A DNA stretch of 42,874 bases from Acidobacteriaceae bacterium (GCA_003131585.1 PKVW01000068.1:9743-52616); one strand, 5' to 3'; counted from the first letter of the stretch, positions 23,338 to 31,633 are shown. Notes: a model not told the origin generated them from the letters alone. Program-made: numbers and translations.

Positions 23338-23619
23338 ATGACCGTCTCATTCCGAGTGCTGACGACGCCTTCGTTTGATCGGGACTTTCGGAAGATCGCG
23401 AAAGGTAATTCCGCTTTGGAAAGCGCGTTGCACGAGTTAGCGACGATTCTTAGCCAAGACCCGTATAACCGGAGCGCAAGACATCCCATCAAGAAACTCA
23501 CCGCCATCAAATCCGATGGGCAATGGCGAATTCGCCGGCGTGAATACCGTTTGCGATACGACATCTTTGGGACCGATGTGGTGCTGCATTCCTTCCGGCA
23601 CCGGAAGGAAGCGTATTAG
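23338..23619 (+). CDS. RelE/ParE-superfamily toxin
   Basis: 93 residues: TPSFDRDFRKIAKGNSALESALHELATILSQDP, HPIKKLTAIKSDGQWRIRRREYRLRYDI and VVLHSFRHRKEAY. The central Gly-Gln-Trp-Arg-Ile-Arg strand and the closing RHRKEAY are characteristic of RelE-type toxins that cleave mRNA on the ribosome; ParE-type gyrase inhibition cannot be excluded. Length is normal and nothing is disrupted. In an operon with the antitoxin at 23040. Confidence 0.85.
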   Translation: MTVSFRVLTTPSFDRDFRKIAKGNSALESALHELATILSQDPYNRSARHPIKKLTAIKSDGQWRIRRREYRLRYDIFGTDVVLHSFRHRKEAY

Positions 23620-23758
23620 GCGCGTCGGGTGTCACCACAGCGCTGCGAGGAGATCTGGGCGGCGTGCGGAGACAAACTCATTCACCCGCGTCGAGAGATA
23701 CTTTTGCCGCTCGTCTAAGGTGACGTTCTTCGCGGTCGTTCTTGGCGATCCACGAGGG

Positions 23759-24217
23759 CTACTTCCCTGCCAGCTCCCGCTTCACCGCCTCGCTGACGAT
23801 CTTCCCATCCACGCGCATGCCGGCGCCGGAGAAGCGGGCCATCACGTTCTTCATCACCGTGCCCATGTCTTTCATGTCGGGAGAGCCCATCTCGGCGATC
23901 ACGGCTTTTACCCCGGCGACGACTTCGGTCTCGCCCGCGGCTTTGGGCAGGTAGGTTTCGATCAGGACGATCTCGGCGGCTTCTTTGTCGGCCATCTCCT
24001 GGCGTCCGCCCTTGGTGAACTGTTCGACGGATTCCTTGCGCTGCTTGATCAGCGTGATGAGGACGGCTTGGGACTCTTTGTCATCGAGCGGCGCCATTTT
24101 ATCGATCTCGCGATTCTTGAGTGCGGTCTTGACCATGCGCAGGGTCGAGAGGCGCTGCTCCGCGCGCGCCTTCATGGCGGCGGTAATGTCTTTCTGGATC
24201 TGTTCGACGAGGCTCAT
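23759..24217 (-). CDS. GatB/YqeY domain protein
   Basis: 152 residues from MSLVEQIQKDITAAMKARAEQRLSTLRMVKTALKNREID, containing KQRKESVEQFTKGGRQEMADKEAAE, IETYLPKAAGE and the C-terminal GTVMKNVMARFSGAGMRVDGKIVSEAVKREL. YqeY resembles the tRNA-binding tail of GatB; its own role is uncertain. ATG 24217 lies 6 nt after a perfect TATAAT (24229-24224) on the minus strand, so the message appears leaderless; a longer frame to 24298 would run through that promoter. Confidence 0.9.
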   Translation of the reverse strand: MSLVEQIQKDITAAMKARAEQRLSTLRMVKTALKNREIDKMAPLDDKESQAVLITLIKQRKESVEQFTKGGRQEMADKEAAEIVLIETYLPKAAGETEVVAGVKAVIAEMGSPDMKDMGTVMKNVMARFSGAGMRVDGKIVSEAVKRELAGK

Positions 24218-24287
24218 GGGGGGATTATAGCGCTGACCGAAATTCCGGTAGACTAGAACGGCCTCTCGAAGCAAGGAATTGTTTTCT

Positions 24288-25481
24288 ATGCTACGCAAGA
24301 ACCGTCTCTTTACTCCCGGGCCGACGCCGCTGCTGCCGGCGGCGCAAGCGGCTATGGCGTCCTTTACGGCGCATCACCGCACCGCCGACTTCCGGGCGCT
24401 GTTCCAGCGTGTGCTGGCGGACATGAAGGAATTCATCGGCACGCAGAACGACGTGCTGGTGCTGTCGTGCTCGGGTACGGGGGTGATGGAGGCGTCGGTG
24501 TCGAACCTGACATCGCCGGGCGACAAGGTTTTGGTGCTCACAGCTGGAAAGTTTGGCGAGCGCTGGACGGGGCTGGCCAATGCGTTCGGCTGCAAAGCGG
24601 ACGTGCTCAGCGCGCCTTACGGTGAAACATTTTCATTGAACGACATTCGCGCGAAGATCACGCCGGCCGTGCGAGCGGTGTTCGTGCAGGCGACGGAGAG
24701 CTCGACGGGCGCGCGGCATGATGTGCAAGGCATTGCGAAGATCGTGCGCGGCAGCGGCGACGACACGCTGCTGGTGGTGGATGCGATTACCGGCCTGGGC
24801 ACGACCCATCTCGACGTGGATGGCTGGGGCGTGGATGTGATCGTTGGCGGGTCGCAGAAGGCGTTGATGATGCCACCCGGCCTCGCGTATTGCGCCGTCA
24901 GCGAGCGGGCGTGGCGGCGGATGGAGACGACCACTTCTCCACGCTACTACTTCGACCTGCGCAAGGAGCGCAAGTCGGCGGCCAAAGGCGAATCTGCGTA
25001 CACGCCGGCGACCTCGCTGTTCGCCGCGCTGGGAGCGGCATTGGACTTTGTCCGGGGAATGGGCAATGGCGACCTGGCCAAGGGACGCGAAGCGCTGGTT
25101 GAGAATGCCGAACTCTGCGCGGAGATGACGAGGGCAGGCGCGCAGGCCGTGGGATTGAAGCTCTATGCCGCGGCGCCCGCAGCCGCACTCACCGCGATTT
25201 GCTCGCCAGACGGGATTGATTCGGGAAAGATAGTGAAGGAATTCCGCGAGTCGTTCGACGCGGTGGTGGCCAACGGACAAGGGGAGATGAAGGGCCAGAT
25301 CTTCCGCATCGCGCACATTGGCTACTACGATTATCTGGATACGATCGGCATTCTAGGCGCGCTGGAGCAGGTGCTGGTGCGCTGCACGGGAAAAGCCGTG
25401 CCGTATGGCGCGGCGGTGCGCGCGGCGCAGGAAGCATACGCGCGCGGCCCGTCCGGCAAGCGATATCTGGTTGGAGCCTGA
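24288..25481 (+). CDS. Class V aminotransferase (alanine-glyoxylate / serine-pyruvate type)
   Basis: 397 residues from MLRKNRLFTPGPTPLLPAA. PLP-enzyme landmarks: SCSGTGVMEASVSNL (cofactor phosphate/ring region), VDAITGLGTTHLDVDGWGVD with D165, and Schiff-base K191 in VGGSQKALMMPPGLAY. IAHIGYYDYLD near the C-terminus is typical of the small domain. It converts glyoxylate or hydroxypyruvate with an amino donor; in bacteria it could serve serine or glycine metabolism. A phosphoglycerate dehydrogenase lies nearby (26046), but a TIG-domain gene on the other strand intervenes, so no operon. Confidence 0.88.
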   Translation: MLRKNRLFTPGPTPLLPAAQAAMASFTAHHRTADFRALFQRVLADMKEFIGTQNDVLVLSCSGTGVMEASVSNLTSPGDKVLVLTAGKFGERWTGLANAFGCKADVLSAPYGETFSLNDIRAKITPAVRAVFVQATESSTGARHDVQGIAKIVRGSGDDTLLVVDAITGLGTTHLDVDGWGVDVIVGGSQKALMMPPGLAYCAVSERAWRRMETTTSPRYYFDLRKERKSAAKGESAYTPATSLFAALGAALDFVRGMGNGDLAKGREALVENAELCAEMTRAGAQAVGLKLYAAAPAAALTAICSPDGIDSGKIVKEFRESFDAVVANGQGEMKGQIFRIAHIGYYDYLDTIGILGALEQVLVRCTGKAVPYGAAVRAAQEAYARGPSGKRYLVGA

Positions 25482-25508
25482 GGAGCGCGGCGGATGCGCT
25501 CCTGGAAG

Positions 25509-25904
25509 CTAGTTGATGGTGAAAGTCATGCTATTGGACGTTTCCGGCGAAGTGCCGCCGCCGTATAGGCCGCCGGGCGTGCCGGGATTGGTCACCGTGA
25601 CCGCCGCCGTAGTTCCCGAAGTTGTAATATCCGTGGCAGGAATTGTGGTCATTAGCTGACTTCCGCTCACAAAGGTGGTGGTCTGTGCCGTGCCGTTCCA
25701 ATTGATCGCCGCATTGCCGTTAAAGTTGGTGCCGTTGACCGTAAGCACAAAGGCCGGGCCGTTTGCATTCGTATTGTTAGGCGCGAGTGTGGCAATGTCA
25801 GGCATCGTCCCGGCCATTGCGGGAGTGGTAGATTTCGCGCTGTAGCCGCATGCCAAGCCTACCGCGAGGAGCATGGCTAGAAATACTTTCTTCGCAATCT
25901 TCAT
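25509..25904 (-). CDS. Small exported IPT/TIG-domain protein
   Basis: 131 residues. A signal sequence MKIAKKVFLAMLLAVGLACGYS has a Cys at position 19 in a lipobox-like but non-ideal context, so it may be a lipoprotein. The rest is a single immunoglobulin-like TIG domain: ATLAPNNTNANGPAFVLTVNGTNFNGNAAINWNGTAQTTTF, then a glycine-rich loop and a final MTFTIN strand. AGGAGA lies 6 nt before the ATG. Such domains mediate protein or carbohydrate contacts on the surface; a partner is not indicated. Confidence 0.75.
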   Translation of the reverse strand: MKIAKKVFLAMLLAVGLACGYSAKSTTPAMAGTMPDIATLAPNNTNANGPAFVLTVNGTNFNGNAAINWNGTAQTTTFVSGSQLMTTIPATDITTSGTTAAVTVTNPGTPGGLYGGGTSPETSNSMTFTIN

Positions 25905-25971
25905 AACTTTTCTCCTAACGGGTGAAAGGGGCCCGATTGAGAGAAAGTTTAGGAGAGGTGCGCGACAAGGA

Positions 25972-26009
25972 TGTCAGAAGGATGTCATTTTCGTGTCAAG
26001 GTTCTGTCA
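25972..26009 (+). promoter_or_regulatory. Candidate Pho box: four TGTCA repeats, 11-bp period
   Basis: TGTCA occurs at 25972-25976, 25983-25987, 25994-25998 and 26005-26009, exactly 11 bp apart, so on one DNA face. The E. coli Pho box for PhoB is CTGTCAT direct repeats with the same 11-bp period. It lies 36 bp before the serA start and 67 bp before the divergent TIG-domain gene, so either could be the target. Confidence 0.65.
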
Positions 26010-26045
26010 AACCAAACGCTTTTGTTCAGAAGGATCAATTCTCCC

Positions 26046-27644
26046 TTGAAAATCGTCATTGCAGAGAAAATCTCAGCCGTCGCGGTCGATCAACTTAAGG
26101 AACCGGGCTGGACCGTCCTCACCGCAGACCAGCTTGGCGGCAAGCTTACGGAACAACTGGAGTCGGCCGACGCGCTGATTGTGCGCTCGGCGGTGCAGGC
26201 GGACGCGGCGCTGCTGTCGCATGCAACGAAGCTGCGCGTGATTGGGCGGGCCGGCGTGGGCGTGGATAACATCGATCTGGATGCGGCCACGCGCCAGGGT
26301 ATCGCGGTGATGAACACGCCCGGAGCAAATGCCGTGGCCGTGGCGGAACATACGCTGGGCGTGATGCTCGCGATGGCCCGGCATCTCTGCCGCGCCGACG
26401 CGCTCATGCATGCCGGCCGTTGGGAGAAGAAGTCGCTGCAAGGTACGGAACTGCGGGGCAAGACGCTGGGAATCGCCGGGCTCGGCCGCATCGGCATGGA
26501 AGTAGCGCGGCGGGCACGCGTCTTCGGAATGGAGCTCATCGGGCACGATCCGTTTGTGTCCGTCGGTGTAGCCAAGGAACAGGGCATCCGCCTGGTGAGT
26601 CTGGAAGAACTCTATGCGGCGGCGGATTACATCACCCTGCATGTGGGCCTCACCCCGCAGACCGCGGGCATGATCAAGGAGGCCGCCATCGAAAAGATGA
26701 AACAGGGCGTCCGCCTGGTGAATTGCGCGCGCGGAGAGCTGGTGCAGGAAGCCGATTTGGTGCGGGCGCTGAAACAAGGTCACATTGCCGCCGCCGCGCT
26801 CGACGTTTTCAACGAAGAACCTTTGAAGAACTCGCCGCTTCAGGCGATGGAGAACGTCATTCTCACGCCCCACATCGGCGGGCAGACGTACGAGGCGCAG
26901 GAAGCCGTGGGCGTGCAGATTGCGCAGCAGGTCAGGGAATACCTGAAGCATGGCGTCATACAGAATGCCGTGAACGTGCCCTCGGTTTCCGCCGAAGAGT
27001 ACGCCGAGATGCAGCCCTACATCGTTTTGGCGGAGCGTATGGGCGCGTTTCTGGCGCAGATTTCCGAAGGCTCCATTGAAGAAATATCCCTGCGCTACAG
27101 CGGCCATATCGCGGAGTGGAAGACAGAACTCATTCGCAACTCGGCGATCAAAGGCATCCTCAACCAGGCGCTGGAGGAAAAGGCCAACCTGGTAAATGCG
27201 GCGTCCCTGGCGGACCTTCGGGGTCTTCGCATCCATGAGGCGCATAAAGCGAAAGCTTCAACCGGCGGTGCCGGAAGCGTGCTATCGGTCTTTCTGAAGA
27301 GTTCAACGGAGGAGCACATGGTGAAAGGCGCCGTTCTGCACGGGACCGCGCCACGGCTGCTGCACATCGATGGCATTGACGTGGAAGCGCCGCTGGAACG
27401 CGACCTGATCTATCTGCGGAACCGCGACGTCCCAGGTGTAATCGGCAAAGTGGGCACGATCCTGGGCGAAGGCGAGATCAACATCGCGGACTTCTCGTTA
27501 GGGCGTCGCAGCGCCGAAGCGTCCTCGGAGCGGCGCGAGGCCATCGCCGTAGTCCACGTGGACGGACGCGTACCCGACGATGTGCTGAAGAAGCTGGAAA
27601 AGATTCCTGCGGTGCGGCAGGCGAAAGCGGTGCGGCTATTTTAA
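26046..27644 (+). CDS. serA: D-3-phosphoglycerate dehydrogenase
   Basis: 532 residues, the long bacterial/plant SerA form. First step of the phosphorylated serine pathway. Order: substrate domain (KIVIAEKISAVAVDQL), NAD Rossmann fold GIAGLGRIGMEVARRARVFGMELIGHDPF, catalytic Arg in NCARGELV and His in TPHIGGQTYEAQ, the allosteric substrate-binding domain (about 320-450), and a C-terminal ACT domain (YLRNRDVPGVIGKVGTILGEGEINIADFSLGR). TTG 26046 is chosen because the fold starts KIVIAEK, with AAGGA 11 nt upstream; a frame to 25971 would extend into the TGTCA repeats. Confidence 0.93.
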   Translation: MKIVIAEKISAVAVDQLKEPGWTVLTADQLGGKLTEQLESADALIVRSAVQADAALLSHATKLRVIGRAGVGVDNIDLDAATRQGIAVMNTPGANAVAVAEHTLGVMLAMARHLCRADALMHAGRWEKKSLQGTELRGKTLGIAGLGRIGMEVARRARVFGMELIGHDPFVSVGVAKEQGIRLVSLEELYAAADYITLHVGLTPQTAGMIKEAAIEKMKQGVRLVNCARGELVQEADLVRALKQGHIAAAALDVFNEEPLKNSPLQAMENVILTPHIGGQTYEAQEAVGVQIAQQVREYLKHGVIQNAVNVPSVSAEEYAEMQPYIVLAERMGAFLAQISEGSIEEISLRYSGHIAEWKTELIRNSAIKGILNQALEEKANLVNAASLADLRGLRIHEAHKAKASTGGAGSVLSVFLKSSTEEHMVKGAVLHGTAPRLLHIDGIDVEAPLERDLIYLRNRDVPGVIGKVGTILGEGEINIADFSLGRRSAEASSERREAIAVVHVDGRVPDDVLKKLEKIPAVRQAKAVRLF

Positions 27645-27694
27645 GTTGCATTCACCGCCGGCGTGATTCGCTGGCGTTAAACTATTGATTCCAG

Positions 27695-27812
27695 TTGACA
27701 TTTAGTTCTTGAATTAAGCGTGTGAGCAGCGCATACTATCGATAATCCGTGATGAACGGAGGAGGACGTCTTGAACGTCGCCCGGCTCTAACATAAGAGC
27801 CGGTTAGTTTTT
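27695..27812 (+). ncRNA. Candidate small RNA or orphan leader with terminator
   Basis: Between serA and the oppositely oriented DUF3800 gene. TTGACA (27695-27700) and TTGAAT (27709-27714) are possible -35 elements and TACTAT (27734-27739) a possible -10. The transcript would contain a GGAGGAGGA ribosome site (27758-27766) before a six-codon TTG frame (27771-27791), or a 14-codon ATG frame from 27752, then an intrinsic terminator. No downstream gene on this strand follows, so a stand-alone RNA is more likely than an attenuator. Confidence 0.35.
27782..27812 (+). terminator. Rho-independent terminator
   Basis: CCGGCTCT (27782-27789) pairs with AGAGCCGG (27796-27803) around a 6-nt loop, followed by TTAGTTTTT. 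It would end serA read-through or the small upstream unit. Confidence 0.75.
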
Positions 27813-28587
27813 AAGGCAGCCATTTAGTTCCCCATCCCGCCACGTGCCCGTCGTAGATACTTCGCAAATATTTTTTCCTATATAGAATCTCTACAACTTT
27901 TTGCCCGAATTCCGCCGTCATTTGCTGTTTGGTTTATCGACAAATTAGTTCACGGCAGGAGGGGCTGGCTATCAAGTCTGCCAATTGCAGGCCCGCGATG
28001 TTCTCCGTTTTGGGCTTGAGCTTAATTTCGGTGGAGGTCAGTCGTGCCTTGAACAGACGGTCAGGAACATGGTCCGTACCACGTTCATAGATCCTCCGAT
28101 AGGCCTTTGATAGCTGCTTGTTCTCTTTCTTTCCTCGAGATTCTGCAAGAACGTCACCGGTCGCGTTGATTCGATCGAGCCACCTGACATACCTCTCTAG
28201 CACTACGGTCATGCAATAGTGGTATGGCTGGAATTGCCAGACAGCATATTTTGCTCGATGCTCTCTCTTGTCGATGACAACGGTAAAAATACGGTATTTC
28301 GATTCTTCCATCAATCCCAAAATGAGGCCGTCGAACTGCTTGCGCTTTGCTTCCTCCCTGAGCGTGGTGAATGGTTCCGGTTTACGGTCAAGAATTTCCC
28401 GTCTGTGTAAACTGAAGTCGGAGCGCCCGAACACCTCCGCCTTGATTCTGTTCAGCGCGTTAGTAAACTCCCTCTCCGAGTAGTCAACCTCCATGATTAC
28501 GCCGGTCAGTCCGAGATACCTCTCGTTCGGATCTGACGAGGACTTCATGTTGTGGTGTCCGACCTCGTCTATATAGAGGCGAAACAA
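27811..28587 (-). pseudogene. DUF3800 gene interrupted by an in-frame stop
   Basis: From ATG 28587 the frame encodes 217 residues with DUF3800 motifs: FRLYIDEVGHHN at the start, SLHRREI, VVIDKRE, VLAESRG and LQLADLIA. These proteins have an RNase H-like appearance and unknown function. TAA at 27936-27934 ends the frame after SCRELICR, but the same frame then stays open for 41 codons to a TAA at 27813-27811 and encodes MTAEFGQKVVEIL and GHVAGWGTKWLP, which look like the normal DUF3800 C-terminus. So the gene has one nonsense codon or a sequencing error. Confidence 0.65.
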
Positions 28588-28626
28588 GGATTAATCTCCT
28601 AGCGTGAGGCTCGGCGGGAGATATTT

Positions 28627-29751
28627 TCAGGAGTTCGCGCTTTCCCGCCGCAGCTTGCGGCTCTCCGCCAGCAACGCCATCGAATGCATCAAATTCTGCA
28701 GCGTGACAATGCCCACCAGCCGCTGATCCTCGACCACCGGGATGATGCTGAGATTGCGCGCCGTGAGTTTGCGGAAGGCGGAGGCCAGCGACTCCTGCCG
28801 TGCGGAGACCTCAAAGAGTTTGTTCATCACGGCCTGGACATAGCCGTTGCCTTCCAGTCGCAGCGCCTCCAGAATGCGCTGCCGGGAAATCACGCCCACC
28901 ATGTCGCTGCCGCGGACCACCGGGAAGTCATCCTGCAGGGAATGTACTGCCTTATCCAGGGCGTCCTCGAGCGTATCCGCCGGCGAGAGAGTCGCGAAGT
29001 CGGTAAGCATCACTTCTTCCAGGCGCACATTGTCCAATACCGACTGGAAGAGGACTGCCCGTTCCTCAAGCTGCGCCGCCGAAAAGATAATGACGCCCAC
29101 CATGGTGAGCCAGGTATTGCTGAACAATCCCGCAACCATCAGAATCATTGCCATGGCGTGACTGATGGAAACGGCGCGGCGAGTGGCAGCGGCGGGATCC
29201 ATGCTGCGCGCAAAAAAGGCCCGCAGGATGCGGCCGCCATCGAGAGGATATGCCGGCAGAAGATTCAAAGCAGCGATGTAAAGGTTGGCCCATACCAGGC
29301 TGCGCGGCAGGTTGCTCGACTGGAAAAAAGGCCACTCCCAGAGCTTCGCCCCGGGAATAGTCGCGAAGATTATGGCGGCCGCAAGCATTGCGAACACAAG
29401 ATTCACCAGCGGTCCCGTGAGAGCGATGCGGACCTCACGCTTCCAGGCCGCAGCAGCGGACTCCGGTGGTTGCGCGCGCGATTCATCGAAAACTGTTACG
29501 CCGCTGAGCGGCAAGAGAATAACCGCCTTGGGAATCAATCCAGCGCGCCGGGCCACGAGCATGTGTCCCACTTCATGGGCCGCAACGCAGGCCAGTACAA
29601 TTCCAACCAGCGCCAAATCCCGCGGCCCGTTGGCCGAGGGGTGTACGCTGTATTCCGTCCAGAAAACAAACACAGGCAGGATCAGGAACGTCAGGTGCAG
29701 GCGAACCTCGACTCCGAACAGGCGCCCGACGTGAATGGACCAGCTTCTCAT
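28627..29751 (-). CDS. Site-2 protease family M50 metalloprotease with CBS pair
   Basis: 374 residues. About six membrane segments with the zinc motif HEVGH (59-63) and the third-ligand motif NLLPAYPLDGGRILRA; then two CBS domains (about 245-370; VMLTDFATLSPADTLEDALDK, VVRGSDMVGVISRQRI, LSIIPVVEDQRLVGIVTLQNL). It cleaves proteins inside the membrane; the CBS pair suggests control by adenine nucleotides. Substrate unknown. Its start is 70 bp from the divergent rsmD start. Confidence 0.9.
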   Translation of the reverse strand: MRSWSIHVGRLFGVEVRLHLTFLILPVFVFWTEYSVHPSANGPRDLALVGIVLACVAAHEVGHMLVARRAGLIPKAVILLPLSGVTVFDESRAQPPESAAAAWKREVRIALTGPLVNLVFAMLAAAIIFATIPGAKLWEWPFFQSSNLPRSLVWANLYIAALNLLPAYPLDGGRILRAFFARSMDPAAATRRAVSISHAMAMILMVAGLFSNTWLTMVGVIIFSAAQLEERAVLFQSVLDNVRLEEVMLTDFATLSPADTLEDALDKAVHSLQDDFPVVRGSDMVGVISRQRILEALRLEGNGYVQAVMNKLFEVSARQESLASAFRKLTARNLSIIPVVEDQRLVGIVTLQNLMHSMALLAESRKLRRESANS

Positions 29752-29821
29752 GAGGTCTCCGCCACTACAGTTATTTTACATGGTCGGATATATTGGCTCC
29801 GGCACTCGAAGGTACAGAGCC

Positions 29822-30442
29822 ATGCGCGTGATCGCCGGCAAATACCGGGGGCATCCCCTGCGCTCATTGGGTGGGACGGATATCCGTCCCACTTCCGATC
29901 GGTTGCGCGAGACGCTATTCAACGTTCTGACCGCCGGCAATCCCGGGGCACTCGAGGGCAGAGTGTGGTTGGATCTGTTCGCAGGCACGGGTGCGGTCGG
30001 GATTGAAGCGCTCAGTCGCGGAGCCAAGCTAGCCTACTTCGTGGAGACCTCAGCCTCGGCGGCGAAGTTGATTGAACAAAATCTGCAGAGCCTGGGAATT
30101 GTGGACGGATACAAAATTCTGCGGGACGATCTTTCCGGAGTCATCTGGCGACTGCAGCGGGAGCACTTCGCGGCCGACGTAGTGTTCCTCGACCCGCCTT
30201 ATCGAATGCGCCATGCCTACGAAGAAACCCTTACGGCGCTGGCCGATTCATCGTTGGTGTGGGCTATGTCGCTGGTGGTAGCGGAGCATGAAAAGAAGTT
30301 CGATCCGGGCGATGAATTCGGATCCCTGGGGAGAATCCGCAAGCTGGCGCAGGGAAACGCCGCTCTCAGTTTTTACCGCATCGGCGGACGCCCAGAGCTG
30401 AGCGAACATGATGCCCGGCGGGGCTGGAATCAGCGGCCCTGA
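29822..30442 (+). CDS. rsmD: 16S rRNA (guanine(966)-N2)-methyltransferase RsmD
   Basis: 206 residues from MRVIAGKYRGHPLRSL. Typical: RPTSDRLRETLFNVL, LDLFAGTGAVGIEALSRGA (SAM motif I), and the catalytic VFLDPPYRM. It makes m2G966 in 16S rRNA during 30S assembly. A perfect 22-bp palindrome lies inside the coding region at 29871-29892, encoding part of GGTDIRPT. The upstream in-frame extension from 29735 overlaps the protease gene and is rejected. A few residues of tail (SEHDARRGWNQRP) go beyond the family core. Confidence 0.93.
   Translation: MRVIAGKYRGHPLRSLGGTDIRPTSDRLRETLFNVLTAGNPGALEGRVWLDLFAGTGAVGIEALSRGAKLAYFVETSASAAKLIEQNLQSLGIVDGYKILRDDLSGVIWRLQREHFAADVVFLDPPYRMRHAYEETLTALADSSLVWAMSLVVAEHEKKFDPGDEFGSLGRIRKLAQGNAALSFYRIGGRPELSEHDARRGWNQRP
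29871..29892. repeat. Perfect 22-bp palindrome inside rsmD
   Basis: GTGGGACGGAT followed directly by its reverse complement ATCCGTCCCAC, no spacer. It codes for part of the loop before the conserved RPTSDRLRE motif. The composition resembles the GC-rich dispersed palindromes elsewhere in the window. Confidence 0.75.
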
Positions 30443-30444
30443 AC

Positions 30445-30996
30445 CTATACGAGCAGTTCGCCGCCGCGGCGCGTGATCGGGTGTTGCATCTCCCGCAGAT
30501 CGTTCTTCACCATGTTGAGCCCGTAAACGCAGCCCTCGAACTCGCGAGAAAGGTGAGCAAACAGCGGAGCGACCTTGGCGTATTCGAAGTGCTCGAACTT
30601 CGACACGATGTAATAGCTTTCTTTTCCCGCCTTCATCCATTCCACAAAATTCTCCAGGCGGTGGCGGCGCAGCCGGAAATGGTTGATGCTCTCGGGAAAC
30701 ATCCCAGCGAAGAACAACGCGTAGTCTCCAATGTGCTTGCGTATCTGGCGTTCGCGGTCAAACGAAGGCGCCGGGCCGTAGACTGGGTCGGACTCGATCA
30801 GCATCTCGCCCAGGTCGGCGAGCGGGCGGTCGGCCACGTCATGAATCTTGAACAACTGATCGGTCTCGCAGAACTCCGCCAGCAAGTGCGAGACGTAGGC
30901 GACGAGCTGTGGATCGCGGATACCGATCTCCTCGGCGTAGTGGCGTCCAACCAATTCCTGGAAGAGCTGCCGCAGCGGATGAGATTCCGGAATCAT
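30445..30996 (-). CDS. Conserved-looking hypothetical protein
   Basis: 183 residues, cytoplasmic, no membrane segment or signal. Mainly helical: HPLRQLFQELVGRHYAEEIGIRDPQLVAYVSHLLAEFC, a middle with DRERQIRKHIGDYALFFAGMFPESI, and a C-terminal KFEHFEYAKVAPLFAHLSREFEGCVYGLNMVKNDL. No known family recognised. It has GC-rich third positions like the core genes and ends 3 bp from the convergent rsmD stop, so a real chromosomal gene. The residue spacing gives no catalytic signature. Confidence 0.7.
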   Translation of the reverse strand: MIPESHPLRQLFQELVGRHYAEEIGIRDPQLVAYVSHLLAEFCETDQLFKIHDVADRPLADLGEMLIESDPVYGPAPSFDRERQIRKHIGDYALFFAGMFPESINHFRLRRHRLENFVEWMKAGKESYYIVSKFEHFEYAKVAPLFAHLSREFEGCVYGLNMVKNDLREMQHPITRRGGELLV

Positions 30997-31240
30997 GCCT
31001 CTTGGGCTCCCTGAAAACCGTGTGGCGCACGGGTTTTCGAATGCTCGTGGTAACTAGTTATCCCAGTTTCGACGCAAAAGCAAGTGACTTTTGTTTATCG
31101 AGCGCATAATTTTCCCTGATCGGTAGAAGTATGCAAGGACTTGCAAGGTTGCTGCGAGTTTTTGTTGGCACACGCAGGCGGCGGCTGCTAATCGCAACGC
31201 GTTGGCAACGAATAGAATGTACAAGAGAGGAACCGGGCAA

Positions 31241-31633
31241 ATGGAAAGAATGAACATCTCCAGCGGCACACCTTGGGAACCGATTGTGGGTTACTCGCGC
31301 GCGGTGAAGGTGGGACCCTACGTGCATGTATCGGGCACCACAGCGACAGGGCCGGACGGCAAGATTCTGGGTGTGGGAGATGCATACACACAGGCAGTGC
31401 AGACTTTGAAAAACATCGAGAGCGCCTTGCAGAAAGCCGGCGCCAGCTCGAAGGATGTGGTGCGCACGCGAATCTATGTGACGAACATTGCGGAGTGGGA
31501 GAAAATCGGCAAGGCGCACGGAGAGTTCTTCCGCGACATTCGTCCGGCAACCTCGATGATCCAGGTAAGCGCCTTGATCTCGCCCGAGATTTTGGTTGAG
31601 ATCGAAGCCGATGCTTACGTCACCGGCGCGTAA
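31241..31633 (+). CDS. RidA family protein
   Basis: 130 residues from [40 protein letters not shown], with [34 protein letters not shown] and [25 protein letters not shown]. RidA proteins deaminate reactive enamine/imine intermediates; the usual Arg is present in VVRTRIYV and the terminal Glu in VEIEADA. Several starts are possible (TTG 31202, ATG 31217, 31241, 31250); 31241 is chosen because AGAGGA lies 12-17 nt upstream and homologues begin here. Followed 50 bp later by an amidohydrolase gene. Confidence 0.88.
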   Translation: MERMNISSGTPWEPIVGYSRAVKVGPYVHVSGTTATGPDGKILGVGDAYTQAVQTLKNIESALQKAGASSKDVVRTRIYVTNIAEWEKIGKAHGEFFRDIRPATSMIQVSALISPEILVEIEADAYVTGA

